A stretch of 64,000 nucleotides of DNA from Dyadobacter psychrophilus (GTDB lineage Bacteria > Bacteroidota > Bacteroidia > Cytophagales > Spirosomataceae): the NCBI RefSeq assembly GCF_900167945.1, contig NZ_FUZA01000002.1, positions 1,488,001 through 1,552,000 of the forward strand. The letters are read 5' to 3'. A program made the translations under genes and the position numbers. This document shows positions 27,518 through 36,214 of this stretch, one piece after another. Numbering within the stretch: the first letter of the stretch is position 1; every line of letters starts with the position of its first letter. Below the pieces are notes generated by a model. The model had not been told where the DNA came from, did not search any database, and was given only the letters and a program-made list of their open reading frames with translations.

Positions 27518-27928
27518 ATGGGCAAGCGTTTATCGGTTTTCGGGATTATCTTTTTATCCCTTTTTCTTTTTAGCTACTCCTGCCAGGATCATGAAATCCC
27601 GGGAGTACCGCCTTCTCTGGTTACCCTTGAAGTTTCTCCAGGGGCAATAAGATGTGAAATTGCCTTTAACCTTAATGTTGTCGACACGGGCAATATGCCT
27701 GTGACAGAGTTTGGCGTGGTAATAGCAGGTTTTGGTTTTTTAGGCCAGGCTTCGGACACGCCAACCGTTGGAACGCATACGAAACTCGTTTTTGATCCAC
27801 CTTTTTCAACCGGCAACAAAAAGAAAAATTCCGGCGTATGCTCCAATCAGTTTTCCTACCGCGCCTATGCCATACTCAATAACGGAACAGTCATCTACGG
27901 AAATTTACTAAGCTATCAGGACGTGTGA
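27518..27928 (+). CDS. Small lipoprotein
   Basis: 136 residues. Lipoprotein signal (FGIIFLSLFLFSYSC, lipid Cys at 23), then a single beta-sandwich-like domain ('VTLEVSPGAIRCEIAFNLNV', 'FSYRAYAILNNGTVIYGNL') reminiscent of fibronectin-like repeats in Bacteroidota surface proteins. No family named with certainty. A strong terminator follows. Confidence 0.75.
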   Translation: MGKRLSVFGIIFLSLFLFSYSCQDHEIPGVPPSLVTLEVSPGAIRCEIAFNLNVVDTGNMPVTEFGVVIAGFGFLGQASDTPTVGTHTKLVFDPPFSTGNKKKNSGVCSNQFSYRAYAILNNGTVIYGNLLSYQDV

Positions 27929-27963
27929 TATCATCAAGTTGCCCTCCCTGCTAAACGCCATTT

Positions 27964-27993
27964 AAAGGGCGGTTCTCCCGAACCGCCCTTTTT
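27964..27993 (+). terminator. Rho-independent terminator after the small lipoprotein gene
   Basis: Perfect 12-bp stem AAAGGGCGGTTC / GAACCGCCCTTT with a TCCC loop and a T run. Confidence 0.92.
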
Positions 27994-28050
27994 CGCTTTC
28001 AATTCGAATGTTCCTACTCTTACCATCCGGGTCGTCGCATAGCACGGACG

Positions 28051-28911
28051 TTACTTGGGAGAGCCTTCACTCAGAAATTCGATGGCTATCCTGCACAGCA
28101 TCTCCCCTTTTTCTTCGGGCATTTCGTGTCCCACGTTTGGATATACGCATAGCTGGCCATGTTGGAGTGCTTCAAAAATCGCTATGGTATGATCCAGTTT
28201 AATCATATCTCGGTCACCGCGGATCAATAACACCGGTACATTGATGGCGGCCAGTTTTTCATCAGGAATTTTGATTTCCCTTGCCCACATTCTTTGGTTG
28301 TCTTCCCAGAACTTGATCCATTTTTTCGGTTCGGGGTTCATCTGCTGATAGTTTTCCAACCAATCCTTATCTTCCTTAACAGCTTCGACAGTATATTCTT
28401 TTAATAAACTGCGCCCTTCTTCCGTCAATCCGCTTGCTTTTGAATTTGAAGCACCGCTCACCACCTTCTTAATTTTATCGGGCCTGTTTGCTGCAAGCAG
28501 CAGCGAAGTGTTGCCACCCATACTCCACCCCATCACATAAGCGCTATCCAGATTTAGCTGATCGATAAGTTGCGAATAATATTCGGCTATCAGTTCGCCG
28601 CTTAGACTGTCTGCATGCTCGGAACGGCCGTGTCCCGGAGCATCAGGTGCAATCACTCTGAAATGTTTTGACAATTCTGGTATTATGCCGGCTAGGTTTT
28701 CTATCGAGCCCAGCCCTTGGTGCAGGAGAAGCAAAGGAACGCCCTGGCCATATTCCTCGTAATAAATCTTCTTATTATGGATTGTTAAATATTTGCCATT
28801 ATTTGACCCGTATCGAACAGCATTTTTTGCCTTTTCAACAGGTTTTTCAACCTGGCTGCATGAAGCAACGATTACATTCATTAAAACAAAGGAAAGGATT
28901 CGTTTCATCAT
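28051..28911 (-). CDS. Alpha/beta hydrolase lipoprotein
   Basis: 286 residues. Lipobox VASC after a short hydrophobic signal, so it is membrane-anchored in the envelope. 'LLLLHQGLGSIENL' is the oxyanion region (HQG in place of HGG/HGF), GWSMGG the nucleophile elbow, 'LLIRGDRDMIKLDH' the acid, and 'NVGHEMPEEKGE' the histidine. Related to proline iminopeptidase or esterase-like hydrolases. Confidence 0.92.
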   Translation of the reverse strand: MMKRILSFVLMNVIVASCSQVEKPVEKAKNAVRYGSNNGKYLTIHNKKIYYEEYGQGVPLLLLHQGLGSIENLAGIIPELSKHFRVIAPDAPGHGRSEHADSLSGELIAEYYSQLIDQLNLDSAYVMGWSMGGNTSLLLAANRPDKIKKVVSGASNSKASGLTEEGRSLLKEYTVEAVKEDKDWLENYQQMNPEPKKWIKFWEDNQRMWAREIKIPDEKLAAINVPVLLIRGDRDMIKLDHTIAIFEALQHGQLCVYPNVGHEMPEEKGEMLCRIAIEFLSEGSPK

Positions 28912-29119
28912 GATCCGCCGGAATGAGGTTGTCAGGAAAATATTTCATCTTCGAGATCGTATACGCAAATTCGTTAAGAATTGTTGAAACATACGCAGCA
29001 AGCCTGGGTTTCGGGTTCTGTCGAGCTCTTTGATCCCAGCACCTTGGCTGAAAGGTATAAAATATCCCCATGATGCGTTTGCACCCGCCATTTTTGTCGT
29101 AAGCGCCAGACATGAGATT

Positions 29120-29614
29120 TCATTTATCATCACTTCTACAAAGCTTAATAAATAAGACTCCCAGCGTTATGACTGCCGCCCCGGTAATTACCTTCCGGGC
29201 AAGACCAGCCTTATTGTATTGCAATTCCGACTTCCCACCGTGTTCAGTAAACAGGTCGGGGATATGTCCGCTCTTGATATCATCACGAAGGCCCTCCATC
29301 ATGTCAACCCTGTCTGCGGCCAAAAGTGCGAGCCAATGTATCCAGTTGGATTCACTGTAACGGAAGGCAAATCTCCTGATCTGCCCGCTCAAACCTTTGG
29401 GGGGATTAGGTGTGCCGAATACGGCCGAAACACCCGGGCGCTCATTGGAATGCAGTATTTCTACTAGTTCGGGCTGTTGTGTAGGCCTTTCCCGGATCAT
29501 CCCTTTGTTATCGTTCTCGGTTCTTCTTTTCATCGGGTAGGCAGGCACGTCCAATGGATCCGCGTCTATTCCCCAACCGTTGATATGCGAGTAATCTTCT
29601 GCTGTCTTTTTCAT
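29120..29614 (-). CDS. Conserved hypothetical protein with C-terminal membrane helix
   Basis: 164 residues from MKKTAEDYSH. The opening HINGWGIDADPLDVPAYPMK is a recognisable conserved stretch of a Bacteroidota family of unknown function. The middle is hydrophilic ('PPKGLSGQIRRFAFRYSESN') and one hydrophobic helix lies near the end ('VITGAAVITLGVLFIKL'). It starts 8 bases after the alcohol dehydrogenase gene and is probably co-transcribed with it. Confidence 0.85.
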   Translation of the reverse strand: MKKTAEDYSHINGWGIDADPLDVPAYPMKRRTENDNKGMIRERPTQQPELVEILHSNERPGVSAVFGTPNPPKGLSGQIRRFAFRYSESNWIHWLALLAADRVDMMEGLRDDIKSGHIPDLFTEHGGKSELQYNKAGLARKVITGAAVITLGVLFIKLCRSDDK

Positions 29615-29622
29615 AACTGTTT

Positions 29623-30780
29623 TTATTTTCTTGCTGATGGCGGAATAAGAATTGTTTTGATGCAATTATCGAGCTTCGCAGAGAAGATATGGTAAGCATC
29701 GGCTACTTCTTCAAGCGGGACCCGGTGGGTTACAATAGCCTTCGGATCAATCCTGCCAGCCTGAACGTGCTCGATAAGACGGGGTAACAGTCGCTTTACA
29801 GATGCCTGGTTCGCCCTCATCGTGATGCCTTTATTGACCACGTTTCCGATCGGAATGATGTTTCCGGTAGGGCCGTACACCCCGACAATTGAGACAATAC
29901 CACCTTTTTTCACTGAATTAATAGCCCAATGTAAAGCAGTTGCGGATCCAGCCTGCAGCATCAGCTTTCGCCCGGTGATGGTTTGCATTGCATCTCCTGC
30001 TGCCTCACAACCTACCGCGTCAATGCAGACGTCAGCCCCGATCCAGTCGGTGGTTTTCTTGAGAAATAGAACAGGATCTTCAAGTGAGCGGAAATTGTAG
30101 GCTTCGCACTGCGCATAGTTTTTTACAAATTCAAGCCGGTACTCAATATGATCAATTACGATCACCCTGCCTGCTCCAAATAGCCATGCACATTTGGCAG
30201 CCATGATACCAACCGGCCCGGCGCCAAAAACGACAACGGTGTCGCCTGGCTTAATGCCACCCATTTCCGCAGCCTGATAACCGGTCGGCAGAACGTCCGT
30301 GAGCAGTACGGCGTCGTCGTGGTCCATATCTTCGGGGATCACCGTTGGACCGATGTCCGCGTAAGGTACCCGCACATATTCGGCCTGTCCGCCGTCAAAG
30401 CCTCCCGCGGTGTGCGAATAGCCGAAAATCCCGCCTACTGCGGTCGCCTGGGGATTGGATTCATGACAGTTTCCATAAAGCTGCTGTTCGCAGAAAACAC
30501 ATTTGCCGCAGGCGATATTGAAAGGCACCAGCACATTGTCTCCCACTTTCAGATTTTGCACCGAATCACCAATTCCTTCAACCACCCCGATAAATTCATG
30601 ACCAAATGTGGTGCCAACCCTGGTGTCGGGCACCATACCATGATACAAATGAAGATCAGATCCGCAAATGCAGGACCGTGTGACGCGGACGATCGCGTCG
30701 CCGGAATGCTCAATCCGTGGCATTGGTTTGTTGCGATCCGCCCGTACCCGGTAAGGCCCGCGATAATTCATTGCTAACAT
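29623..30780 (-). CDS. Zinc-dependent alcohol dehydrogenase (formaldehyde-dehydrogenase-like)
   Basis: 385 residues, MDR superfamily. Catalytic zinc ligands CGSDLH and GHEF, structural zinc loop CGKCVFCEQQLYGNC, Rossmann motif GAGPVGIMAAK. The overall pattern, with 'AVGGIFGYSHTAGGFDGGQ' and the 'VLPTGYQAAEMGG' stretch, is that of glutathione-independent formaldehyde or threonine-type dehydrogenases. Exact substrate not determined. Confidence 0.93.
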   Translation of the reverse strand: MLAMNYRGPYRVRADRNKPMPRIEHSGDAIVRVTRSCICGSDLHLYHGMVPDTRVGTTFGHEFIGVVEGIGDSVQNLKVGDNVLVPFNIACGKCVFCEQQLYGNCHESNPQATAVGGIFGYSHTAGGFDGGQAEYVRVPYADIGPTVIPEDMDHDDAVLLTDVLPTGYQAAEMGGIKPGDTVVVFGAGPVGIMAAKCAWLFGAGRVIVIDHIEYRLEFVKNYAQCEAYNFRSLEDPVLFLKKTTDWIGADVCIDAVGCEAAGDAMQTITGRKLMLQAGSATALHWAINSVKKGGIVSIVGVYGPTGNIIPIGNVVNKGITMRANQASVKRLLPRLIEHVQAGRIDPKAIVTHRVPLEEVADAYHIFSAKLDNCIKTILIPPSARK

Positions 30781-30917
30781 ACCATTTCCTTTTTTTGTTG
30801 ATGGATAATTTTAAATGTTTTGGGCTTCTTTAAAAATCGTTCCATCACCGCAAAGCCGATAAACAATACAATTGAATTTTCATCCGGATCGGTAAAAAAA
30901 GCCTACCTTTTGTTTCA

Positions 30918-30925
30918 TAGATTTG
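30918..30925 (+). promoter_or_regulatory. -7 element TAGATTTG of the HD-hydrolase gene
   Basis: Exact TAnnTTTG match, 28 bases before the start codon; no clear -33 TTTG at the usual spacing. Confidence 0.5.
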
Positions 30926-30953
30926 CAAAATAGATCCTTAAAATCAAGCTCCG

Positions 30954-31517
30954 ATGACGAACGAATTACTTACAAAGGTCTATGACTTCGCAGCGAAAGC
31001 CCATGAAGGACAGACCCGAAAGTATGCATATGAAGATTACATAAGGCACCCCGAAAGGGTCATGCATACCTGCGCACAGTTTACGTCGGACCACCGTCTG
31101 CTGGCGTCGGCGCTCTTGCACGACGTGCTTGAAGACACAGAAGTATCGGAGGCGGAATTAGGCAATTTTCTGCAAATGGTCATGGACCAGTCCGATGCAA
31201 AGCAAACGCTGCAATATGTGAAAGAGCTCACCGACGTCTACATTAAAAAGGATTATCCGAATTGGAACCGAAGAACGCGCAAGGCCAGGGAACTGGAACG
31301 TTTGACAGGAATATCTGCAAATGCACAAACGGTGAAATACGCCGACATCATAGACAATAGCGCTGACGTTGCCGAAAATGATAAGAACTTTGCGGCCGTA
31401 CTCCTGAAAGAATACCAACAAATACTTCGTAACCTGACCAAGGGAAATCCTACTCTGCTCAGCAGAGCACATGAAGCCATAATTGATGCGCGTAAAAGAT
31501 TGAAATCTCAGATCTAA
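30954..31517 (+). CDS. HD-domain hydrolase, MESH1-like single-domain ppGpp hydrolase candidate
   Basis: 187 residues, one HD domain with the RelA/SpoT hydrolase pattern: 'AAKAHEGQTRKYAYEDYIRHP' (split at the first helix turn), SALLHDVLEDTEVS (metal-binding HD and the ED pair), and 'KYADIIDNSADV'. No synthetase, TGS or ACT domain, so it matches small alarmone hydrolases such as MESH1. ppGpp hydrolysis is inferred from the motifs; other (p)ppNpp-like substrates are possible. Confidence 0.88.
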   Translation: MTNELLTKVYDFAAKAHEGQTRKYAYEDYIRHPERVMHTCAQFTSDHRLLASALLHDVLEDTEVSEAELGNFLQMVMDQSDAKQTLQYVKELTDVYIKKDYPNWNRRTRKARELERLTGISANAQTVKYADIIDNSADVAENDKNFAAVLLKEYQQILRNLTKGNPTLLSRAHEAIIDARKRLKSQI

Positions 31518-31608
31518 CATCCGGCTCGTCAGATGGAACAGGCAAGTTTGCTGCCGGATCAAAATCTATCGTATCTTTACGATTGGACTACAACTTACCT
31601 GATAGAAT

Positions 31609-32310
31609 ATGAGCCTGATCAATCTGTTACTTATAACCGTTTTTACTACCGCCGCAATGATGCCATTTAGCAACTCCGACACTAAAAAAGCAGTTAATCC
31701 AAAGCTTTCTTCCTACATCAACACTATCAAAGACGACTTCTCAAAAATTCCAGACGACCGAAGAGAAGAGCTTGAAAAAATTGCCGCATTTATCCAGAAG
31801 CAAGTTGAAGCTGGCCAGCCTGTACAGTTGACTTACATCTGCACACACAATTCCAGGCGCAGCCATTTCGGTCAAATCTGGGGCGCAACTGCTGCTGCTT
31901 ACTATGGTATCCCTAATGTGAAAACATACTCTGGCGGCACTGAGACCAGCGCATTCAATGAGCGGGCGGTTGCTTCCTGTGAGCGGGCCGGTTTTGATAT
32001 CACAAAAACGTCGGAGGGCAAAAACCCGGTATATCGTGTAAGCTACGGGGCTGGCAGCGAGCCAGTGAAAGCATTTTCAAAGAAGTACGATGACGCTAGC
32101 AACCCTCAAAGCAATTTTTGCGCTATCATGACTTGTTCCCAGGCTGATGAAGCGTGCCCTGTGGTGAAAGGCGCGGCTGCAAGGGTTGCCGTACCTTATG
32201 ATGACCCGAAAGCCTTTGATGGCACTGCTCAAGAGACAGCCAAATACGACGAACGTTGTAAACAGATCGCAACAGAAACGCTCTTTGTTTTTTCAAAAGT
32301 GAAAATCTGA
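31609..32310 (+). CDS. ArsC-like / low-molecular-weight phosphatase protein with hydrophobic N-terminus
   Basis: 233 residues. P-loop CTHNSRRS (phosphatase or arsenate-reductase nucleophile Cys), then 'YSGGTETSAFNERAV', and a second cysteine pair in MTCSQADEACP, which matches the resolving cysteines of thioredoxin-coupled ArsC (CSxAxxxCP). Residues 1-22 are hydrophobic and look like a signal peptide or membrane anchor, unusual for this cytoplasmic family. No other ars gene is nearby. Either an envelope phosphatase or an arsenate reductase with a tail. Confidence 0.85.
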   Translation: MSLINLLLITVFTTAAMMPFSNSDTKKAVNPKLSSYINTIKDDFSKIPDDRREELEKIAAFIQKQVEAGQPVQLTYICTHNSRRSHFGQIWGATAAAYYGIPNVKTYSGGTETSAFNERAVASCERAGFDITKTSEGKNPVYRVSYGAGSEPVKAFSKKYDDASNPQSNFCAIMTCSQADEACPVVKGAAARVAVPYDDPKAFDGTAQETAKYDERCKQIATETLFVFSKVKI

Positions 32311-32405
32311 GTGATTACAACACTTGATCTAATTGAAGTTTAGTGGATTCAGATGTTATTTTTCGCTACGATTTTCTATACTATATAATTCACTTCAGAT
32401 AGCTA

Positions 32406-34145
32406 TTATTTTTCAACGAGATCGCAATCTGTAACCAAGCCGTCGGAGGTCAGATGGACAATTATATAAGTGTCAGGCTGGTTGGACTTCAATTGGTAAG
32501 TTACTATTTCACTTACGTCGCTGTCATGGCGTTGGATTCCCCGGCCTGCCACCTTTTCCGAATGAATAAAAGCCAGTGATTTCAGAGTTTGCGGCTCTGG
32601 CATTCCTCCTGCAAAATCTCGCTTGGCTCCCAAAGTAAGACCTGATGCTTCTTCTACTATTTTACCACCTTTTACCATAGCCTGCAAAGCCGCCATGATT
32701 TTGGGAGTGCGTGACGGATCAGGATCAGCATTGGTTTTAAGGGCATGGGCAAGCGGACCGATGCGGGGTACTTTTCGCTGATAGTGTTGCTCATTGTCTT
32801 CAAGCGTAAAGCCGGTCACATTTCCATTGGCATCGGGATTAAAGACCACAGACACATTGCGGTCAGCCGATGTAAACCTATTAGCAGTGACGGGCACAAA
32901 TTCTTCATCAACAAAACCATCTTCCAAGGTAACGAGTCGCTGACTCTCAGCTACAAAAGTCACAATTCGATTATTAAATAATTCGTATCGACCTTCGAAA
33001 GCCTTTAAAGTTTTAGAATCCACATCCACCGCGACCGGTTTAGTCTTTACAGGAAATCCATCCCAGTGGTAATAGTCAGCGATAAAATCAACGATCCTGC
33101 CCATCATATGCGAGTTATCATTCGCATTGATCATGATCACAATGCCTTGTCCTTTGTCCACACTAGCGGTGAGTAACGCATCAAAACCCTCGTCACGGCC
33201 ATTGTGACCGAAGCGGAGCGTAGTACTGTCACCCTGCAGAAAAACCCCAAGTCCATCCCTGTTTTTCTGATCTGTCAACATCTGGCGGGTCATGGACTGG
33301 GATAAAACGCTTCCTGATTTTCCAGCATGAGCATTCTGAATACTCATCGCGAACCGGGCCAGATCAGACGGCGTAGTCCATAATCCGGCTGCCGCCATCT
33401 CAGGATAAATATGCCAGCGACCTTCGACTAAACTTCGATTGTTGTAGTGACCGGTTGCGGTTAATTTTGCCAGTTCCGGAGGTAAAGGTTGTTGGTACGT
33501 GCTATTCTTCATGCCCAGTGGCGAAAGCACATTATTTTTCATGAATTCCGGAAAATCAGCGCCAGTCACATCCGCCATCAGTTGTTGCATGACGGTATAA
33601 CCACCACCTGAATACCTCCAACGGGAGCCCGGAACAAAGTCCACGCGGACCGGTGGTGTATTGGCCGGCGCTGTCCCATCCAGAATCTGAACGACCGAAG
33701 GGATCTTCGCGCCTACTGCGTATCCCGGGAATCCGTGCACGGTAAGACCGGTGGTATGACTGAGTATGCCGCGCAATGTCACCTTTTTGTCAGTTGTAAA
33801 TTCATTATCAGGAACTCTCCAACTTTTCAGTTTTACATTAACATCCTCATCCAGAAGAAGTTTATTCTGTTCAACAAGATACAGAGCGCCCATCGCCGCA
33901 ACCGATTTACTAACCGAGCCTGCCTGAAACAAGGTGCTCGTCGTGACAGGCATCATTCCATCCTTATCAATAAATCCATATGACTGAACCTTCAAGATTT
34001 TTCCGTCCTGAATGATAGCCAGGGACAAACCGGGAATACGCCGCTTCTGCATTTGGCTCCGGATAAAATCGTCCAGATCATCCGCCTGAATGTGAAATAC
34101 AACTAATAGAAAGGAAAGAATCAAAAAGAGGCGTTGGCTTTTCAT
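32406..34145 (-). CDS. Exported serine hydrolase (class C beta-lactamase fold)
   Basis: 579 residues with signal peptide MKSQRLFLILSFLLVVFHIQA. The beta-lactamase-like domain (about 23-370) has GSVSKSVAA (Ser-x-x-Lys), 'RYSGGGYTVMQQ' (Tyr-x-x-like region) and FGHNGRDEGF in the place of the KTG box (HNG is common in esterase-type members). The C-terminal 200 residues are an extra domain of the type found in Bacteroidota penicillin-binding-protein-like esterases. Role in cell wall or ester hydrolysis; true beta-lactamase activity is unlikely. Confidence 0.93.
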   Translation of the reverse strand: MKSQRLFLILSFLLVVFHIQADDLDDFIRSQMQKRRIPGLSLAIIQDGKILKVQSYGFIDKDGMMPVTTSTLFQAGSVSKSVAAMGALYLVEQNKLLLDEDVNVKLKSWRVPDNEFTTDKKVTLRGILSHTTGLTVHGFPGYAVGAKIPSVVQILDGTAPANTPPVRVDFVPGSRWRYSGGGYTVMQQLMADVTGADFPEFMKNNVLSPLGMKNSTYQQPLPPELAKLTATGHYNNRSLVEGRWHIYPEMAAAGLWTTPSDLARFAMSIQNAHAGKSGSVLSQSMTRQMLTDQKNRDGLGVFLQGDSTTLRFGHNGRDEGFDALLTASVDKGQGIVIMINANDNSHMMGRIVDFIADYYHWDGFPVKTKPVAVDVDSKTLKAFEGRYELFNNRIVTFVAESQRLVTLEDGFVDEEFVPVTANRFTSADRNVSVVFNPDANGNVTGFTLEDNEQHYQRKVPRIGPLAHALKTNADPDPSRTPKIMAALQAMVKGGKIVEEASGLTLGAKRDFAGGMPEPQTLKSLAFIHSEKVAGRGIQRHDSDVSEIVTYQLKSNQPDTYIIVHLTSDGLVTDCDLVEK

Positions 34146-34173
34146 GGATGTTTTGTTCGGAATGGATTTCCAA

Positions 34174-34181
34174 CAAAGCTA
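34174..34181 (-). promoter_or_regulatory. -7 element TAGCTTTG of the serine hydrolase gene
   Basis: Exact TAnnTTTG on the minus strand, 28 bases before the start codon. -33 not evident. Confidence 0.5.
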
Positions 34182-34388
34182 AAAGTTTGTATCCTCTGGT
34201 CTGTTAATGACCGGTAAAAGAAGGTTAACGAAATGTAAAAGTTGCTTACAGACTGCTATGGATTTGGGACGCTCAGTATTTTGATTCCGAACTCTTTTTC
34301 CGGCTGTAAACTTAGTCATATTGCCATATACCATTTTTTTTGCGGGTACTCGGAAGGAGGAGGTGCAAATGGTATTCAAAAATTGCAA

Positions 34389-35267
34389 TCACTGTTTAGG
34401 AAGACTGATTGTTTTAGACCAAAAATGGGTAAGATTTTTGAAATAGACCGGCCAGTTGTTTGGATCAAGAGGTTTAATCATATAAGAATTGGCCTGTCTT
34501 GCATAACTCGCTTTCACATCCTCCCTATTGTCGGAATAACTAAGGACTATGATGGGTACTGGGGGAAGTTTGTTGATCTCGATACGATATCGGATATGCT
34601 CCAAAAGGGCAAGCCCGGCATCTCTCACAGGAAGGTAGAGATCTAAAAGAATCATGTCAGGCAAGGAATCTACGCTTTTTAAGCTGCTTTCAAAATATTC
34701 CATTGCGCCTCGCTGGTCCCGGAGCCGGATCATATTTACTCTTGGCATACTCTGTTTAATAGAAAAGTTCAACAGGTTCCAATGATCGTCATTGTCTTCA
34801 ATGACAACAATGTTTGAATCTTTGTGGCTTTTGAAAACAGCATCCAGGTGTCCCGGAGCAAGGTTATTCAGGAAACAAATGTTGACCGCACTGGCAACCA
34901 TCTCATATTCGGAAGCAGTGATAGGCTTAACCATAAAAGCATTAACGCCGGCGCGATAAGCCTGAGCGATCAGGTCCTTATGCGAGGCAGTGGAAAGCAT
35001 AACGGTCGGGATCTCTCGTAAACTTCGATCCTCTTTAATCTTGCTGAGAATTTCCAGACCATTCAGTTCTGGCATATTCATATCCAATAAAATCAAATCA
35101 GGTATAATTCGCTCAGTTTCTCCAGACAGCAAAATTGATAGCAATTCTTTCCCACTACCCATCTCGATAACCTCGATGTTTTCGATCAGCTCTGTCAATG
35201 CATCAGAGAGCAGCAAACGATCATCTTCGTCGTCATCTACTAGTAAGACGGTTTTGTCCTTTTTCAT
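34389..35267 (-). CDS. Tandem-receiver protein without output domain
   Basis: 292 residues from MKKDKTVLLV. Two complete receivers: the first (1-130) with DDDEDD pocket, phospho-acceptor in LLDMNMPELNG and 'FMVKPITASE'; the second (about 140-285) with 'VIEDNDDHWNLL', LLDLYLP and 'YMIKPLDPNNW'. No kinase or DNA-binding part. Neither neighbour is a kinase. It may link two phosphotransfer partners. Confidence 0.92.
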   Translation of the reverse strand: MKKDKTVLLVDDDEDDRLLLSDALTELIENIEVIEMGSGKELLSILLSGETERIIPDLILLDMNMPELNGLEILSKIKEDRSLREIPTVMLSTASHKDLIAQAYRAGVNAFMVKPITASEYEMVASAVNICFLNNLAPGHLDAVFKSHKDSNIVVIEDNDDHWNLLNFSIKQSMPRVNMIRLRDQRGAMEYFESSLKSVDSLPDMILLDLYLPVRDAGLALLEHIRYRIEINKLPPVPIIVLSYSDNREDVKASYARQANSYMIKPLDPNNWPVYFKNLTHFWSKTISLPKQ

Positions 35268-35581
35268 AGGCGTTGTTTTCAATCTTAAAGGCTTATGCCA
35301 CATTAATCCGGCAAGTTAGAATGGAAACAACACAAATAAATAATTTGCAGCCTCTAATCTGACGTACTAGAAAGGCATTTTTGCAAAAAAAAGCATACCC
35401 GTACAACGCGATGGCGATTATATCCTAATAGATACTTTATTTTCAAGCAATTCCTTCTGGAATCGTTTTTGTATCAAAATCCCAATCGGAAAAGCTATCA
35501 GCTTCCGGTGCAACCCTGCCCGTGACTGGTGGCAGGATCACAATCTGATAAAATCAAAATCTGCTTTAAACCTTGGAAATT

Positions 35582-35926
35582 ATGGCAAATCAACAATTTA
35601 AAGACTGTATTGACGCTTGTGTAGCTTGTGCGGTGGCATGCAGCTATTGTGCAACTGAATGTTTAAAAGAAGAAAGTCCGGAAAAGTTAGCCAGATGCAT
35701 ACAGCTGGATCTTGAATGTGCTGCCGTCTGTCGTAGCGCCGCCGAAGTGATGAGCCTGGGAAGTCAGTTCAGCGAACATTTATGCCGGATTTGTGCAGAC
35801 GCTTGTTACGCCTGCGCGCAGGAATGTGAGCAGCATGCGCAAATGGGTATGGATCATTGCCGTGAGTGCGCTCAAGCTTGTCGCAACTGTGCTCAGGTGT
35901 GTGAGCAGATGGCCACACCGGTCTGA
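35582..35926 (+). CDS. Four-helix-bundle copper-binding protein (Csp/DUF326-like)
   Basis: 114 residues from MANQQFKDCID, with about 19 cysteines in CxxxC and CxxC steps along four helices (CIDACVACAVACSYCATEC, CRICADACYACAQECEQH, CRECAQACRNCAQVCEQ). This is the pattern of Csp copper-storage proteins that hold many Cu(I) ions inside the bundle. No Tat or Sec signal, so it is a cytosolic form. It opens a group of stress-type genes. Confidence 0.93.
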   Translation: MANQQFKDCIDACVACAVACSYCATECLKEESPEKLARCIQLDLECAAVCRSAAEVMSLGSQFSEHLCRICADACYACAQECEQHAQMGMDHCRECAQACRNCAQVCEQMATPV

Positions 35927-36012
35927 AAGAACAAAATATAATCCAACCAGGCTACCCCAAATTTCTCCTTGGGTGCTGCAAGTATGCCATGTTATTGCAA
36001 TCCGATCGGACA

Positions 36013-36078
36013 TTATTCCCAAAAGCCACGGTGGCGGCCGGCAGCATAAACGTGAATAGTAAGAACTGCACTTTAATA
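36013..36078 (-). pseudogene. Remnant of the 5' end of a DUF4142 gene
   Basis: By eye this stretch aligns with the start region of the DUF4142 gene at 41015-41079: both contain AGCCACGRTGGCGGCCG followed by CATAAAnrcGAATAGTAA. Here the reading frame is lost. It is immediately followed by the same conserved promoter block as in front of the DUF4142 gene, so the ancestral divergent arrangement DUF4142-promoter-catalase can be read off. Confidence 0.5.
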
Positions 36079-36080
36079 AA

Positions 36081-36174
36081 TTACAGAGGTTTAAGTTGAA
36101 AATCGGCTATGGCTAGTAAAAATTATGCCAACAGCGAACTGCCATGCATGACTTCTGGCACGTGTTTTTACGAT
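36081..36174. promoter_or_regulatory. Upstream block of the Mn catalase gene, duplicated at 41082-41175
   Basis: About 90 bases that match the region right of the DUF4142 gene with roughly a dozen differences, including an exact run TTTAAGTTGAAAATCGGCTA. Because it lies outside genes in both copies, its conservation points to control elements, perhaps for both directions. No sigma-factor motif is assigned. Confidence 0.5.
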
Positions 36175-36214
36175 GGCTCGGCTTTTAAATTTCAACAACT
36201 AAACCAGAAATACT

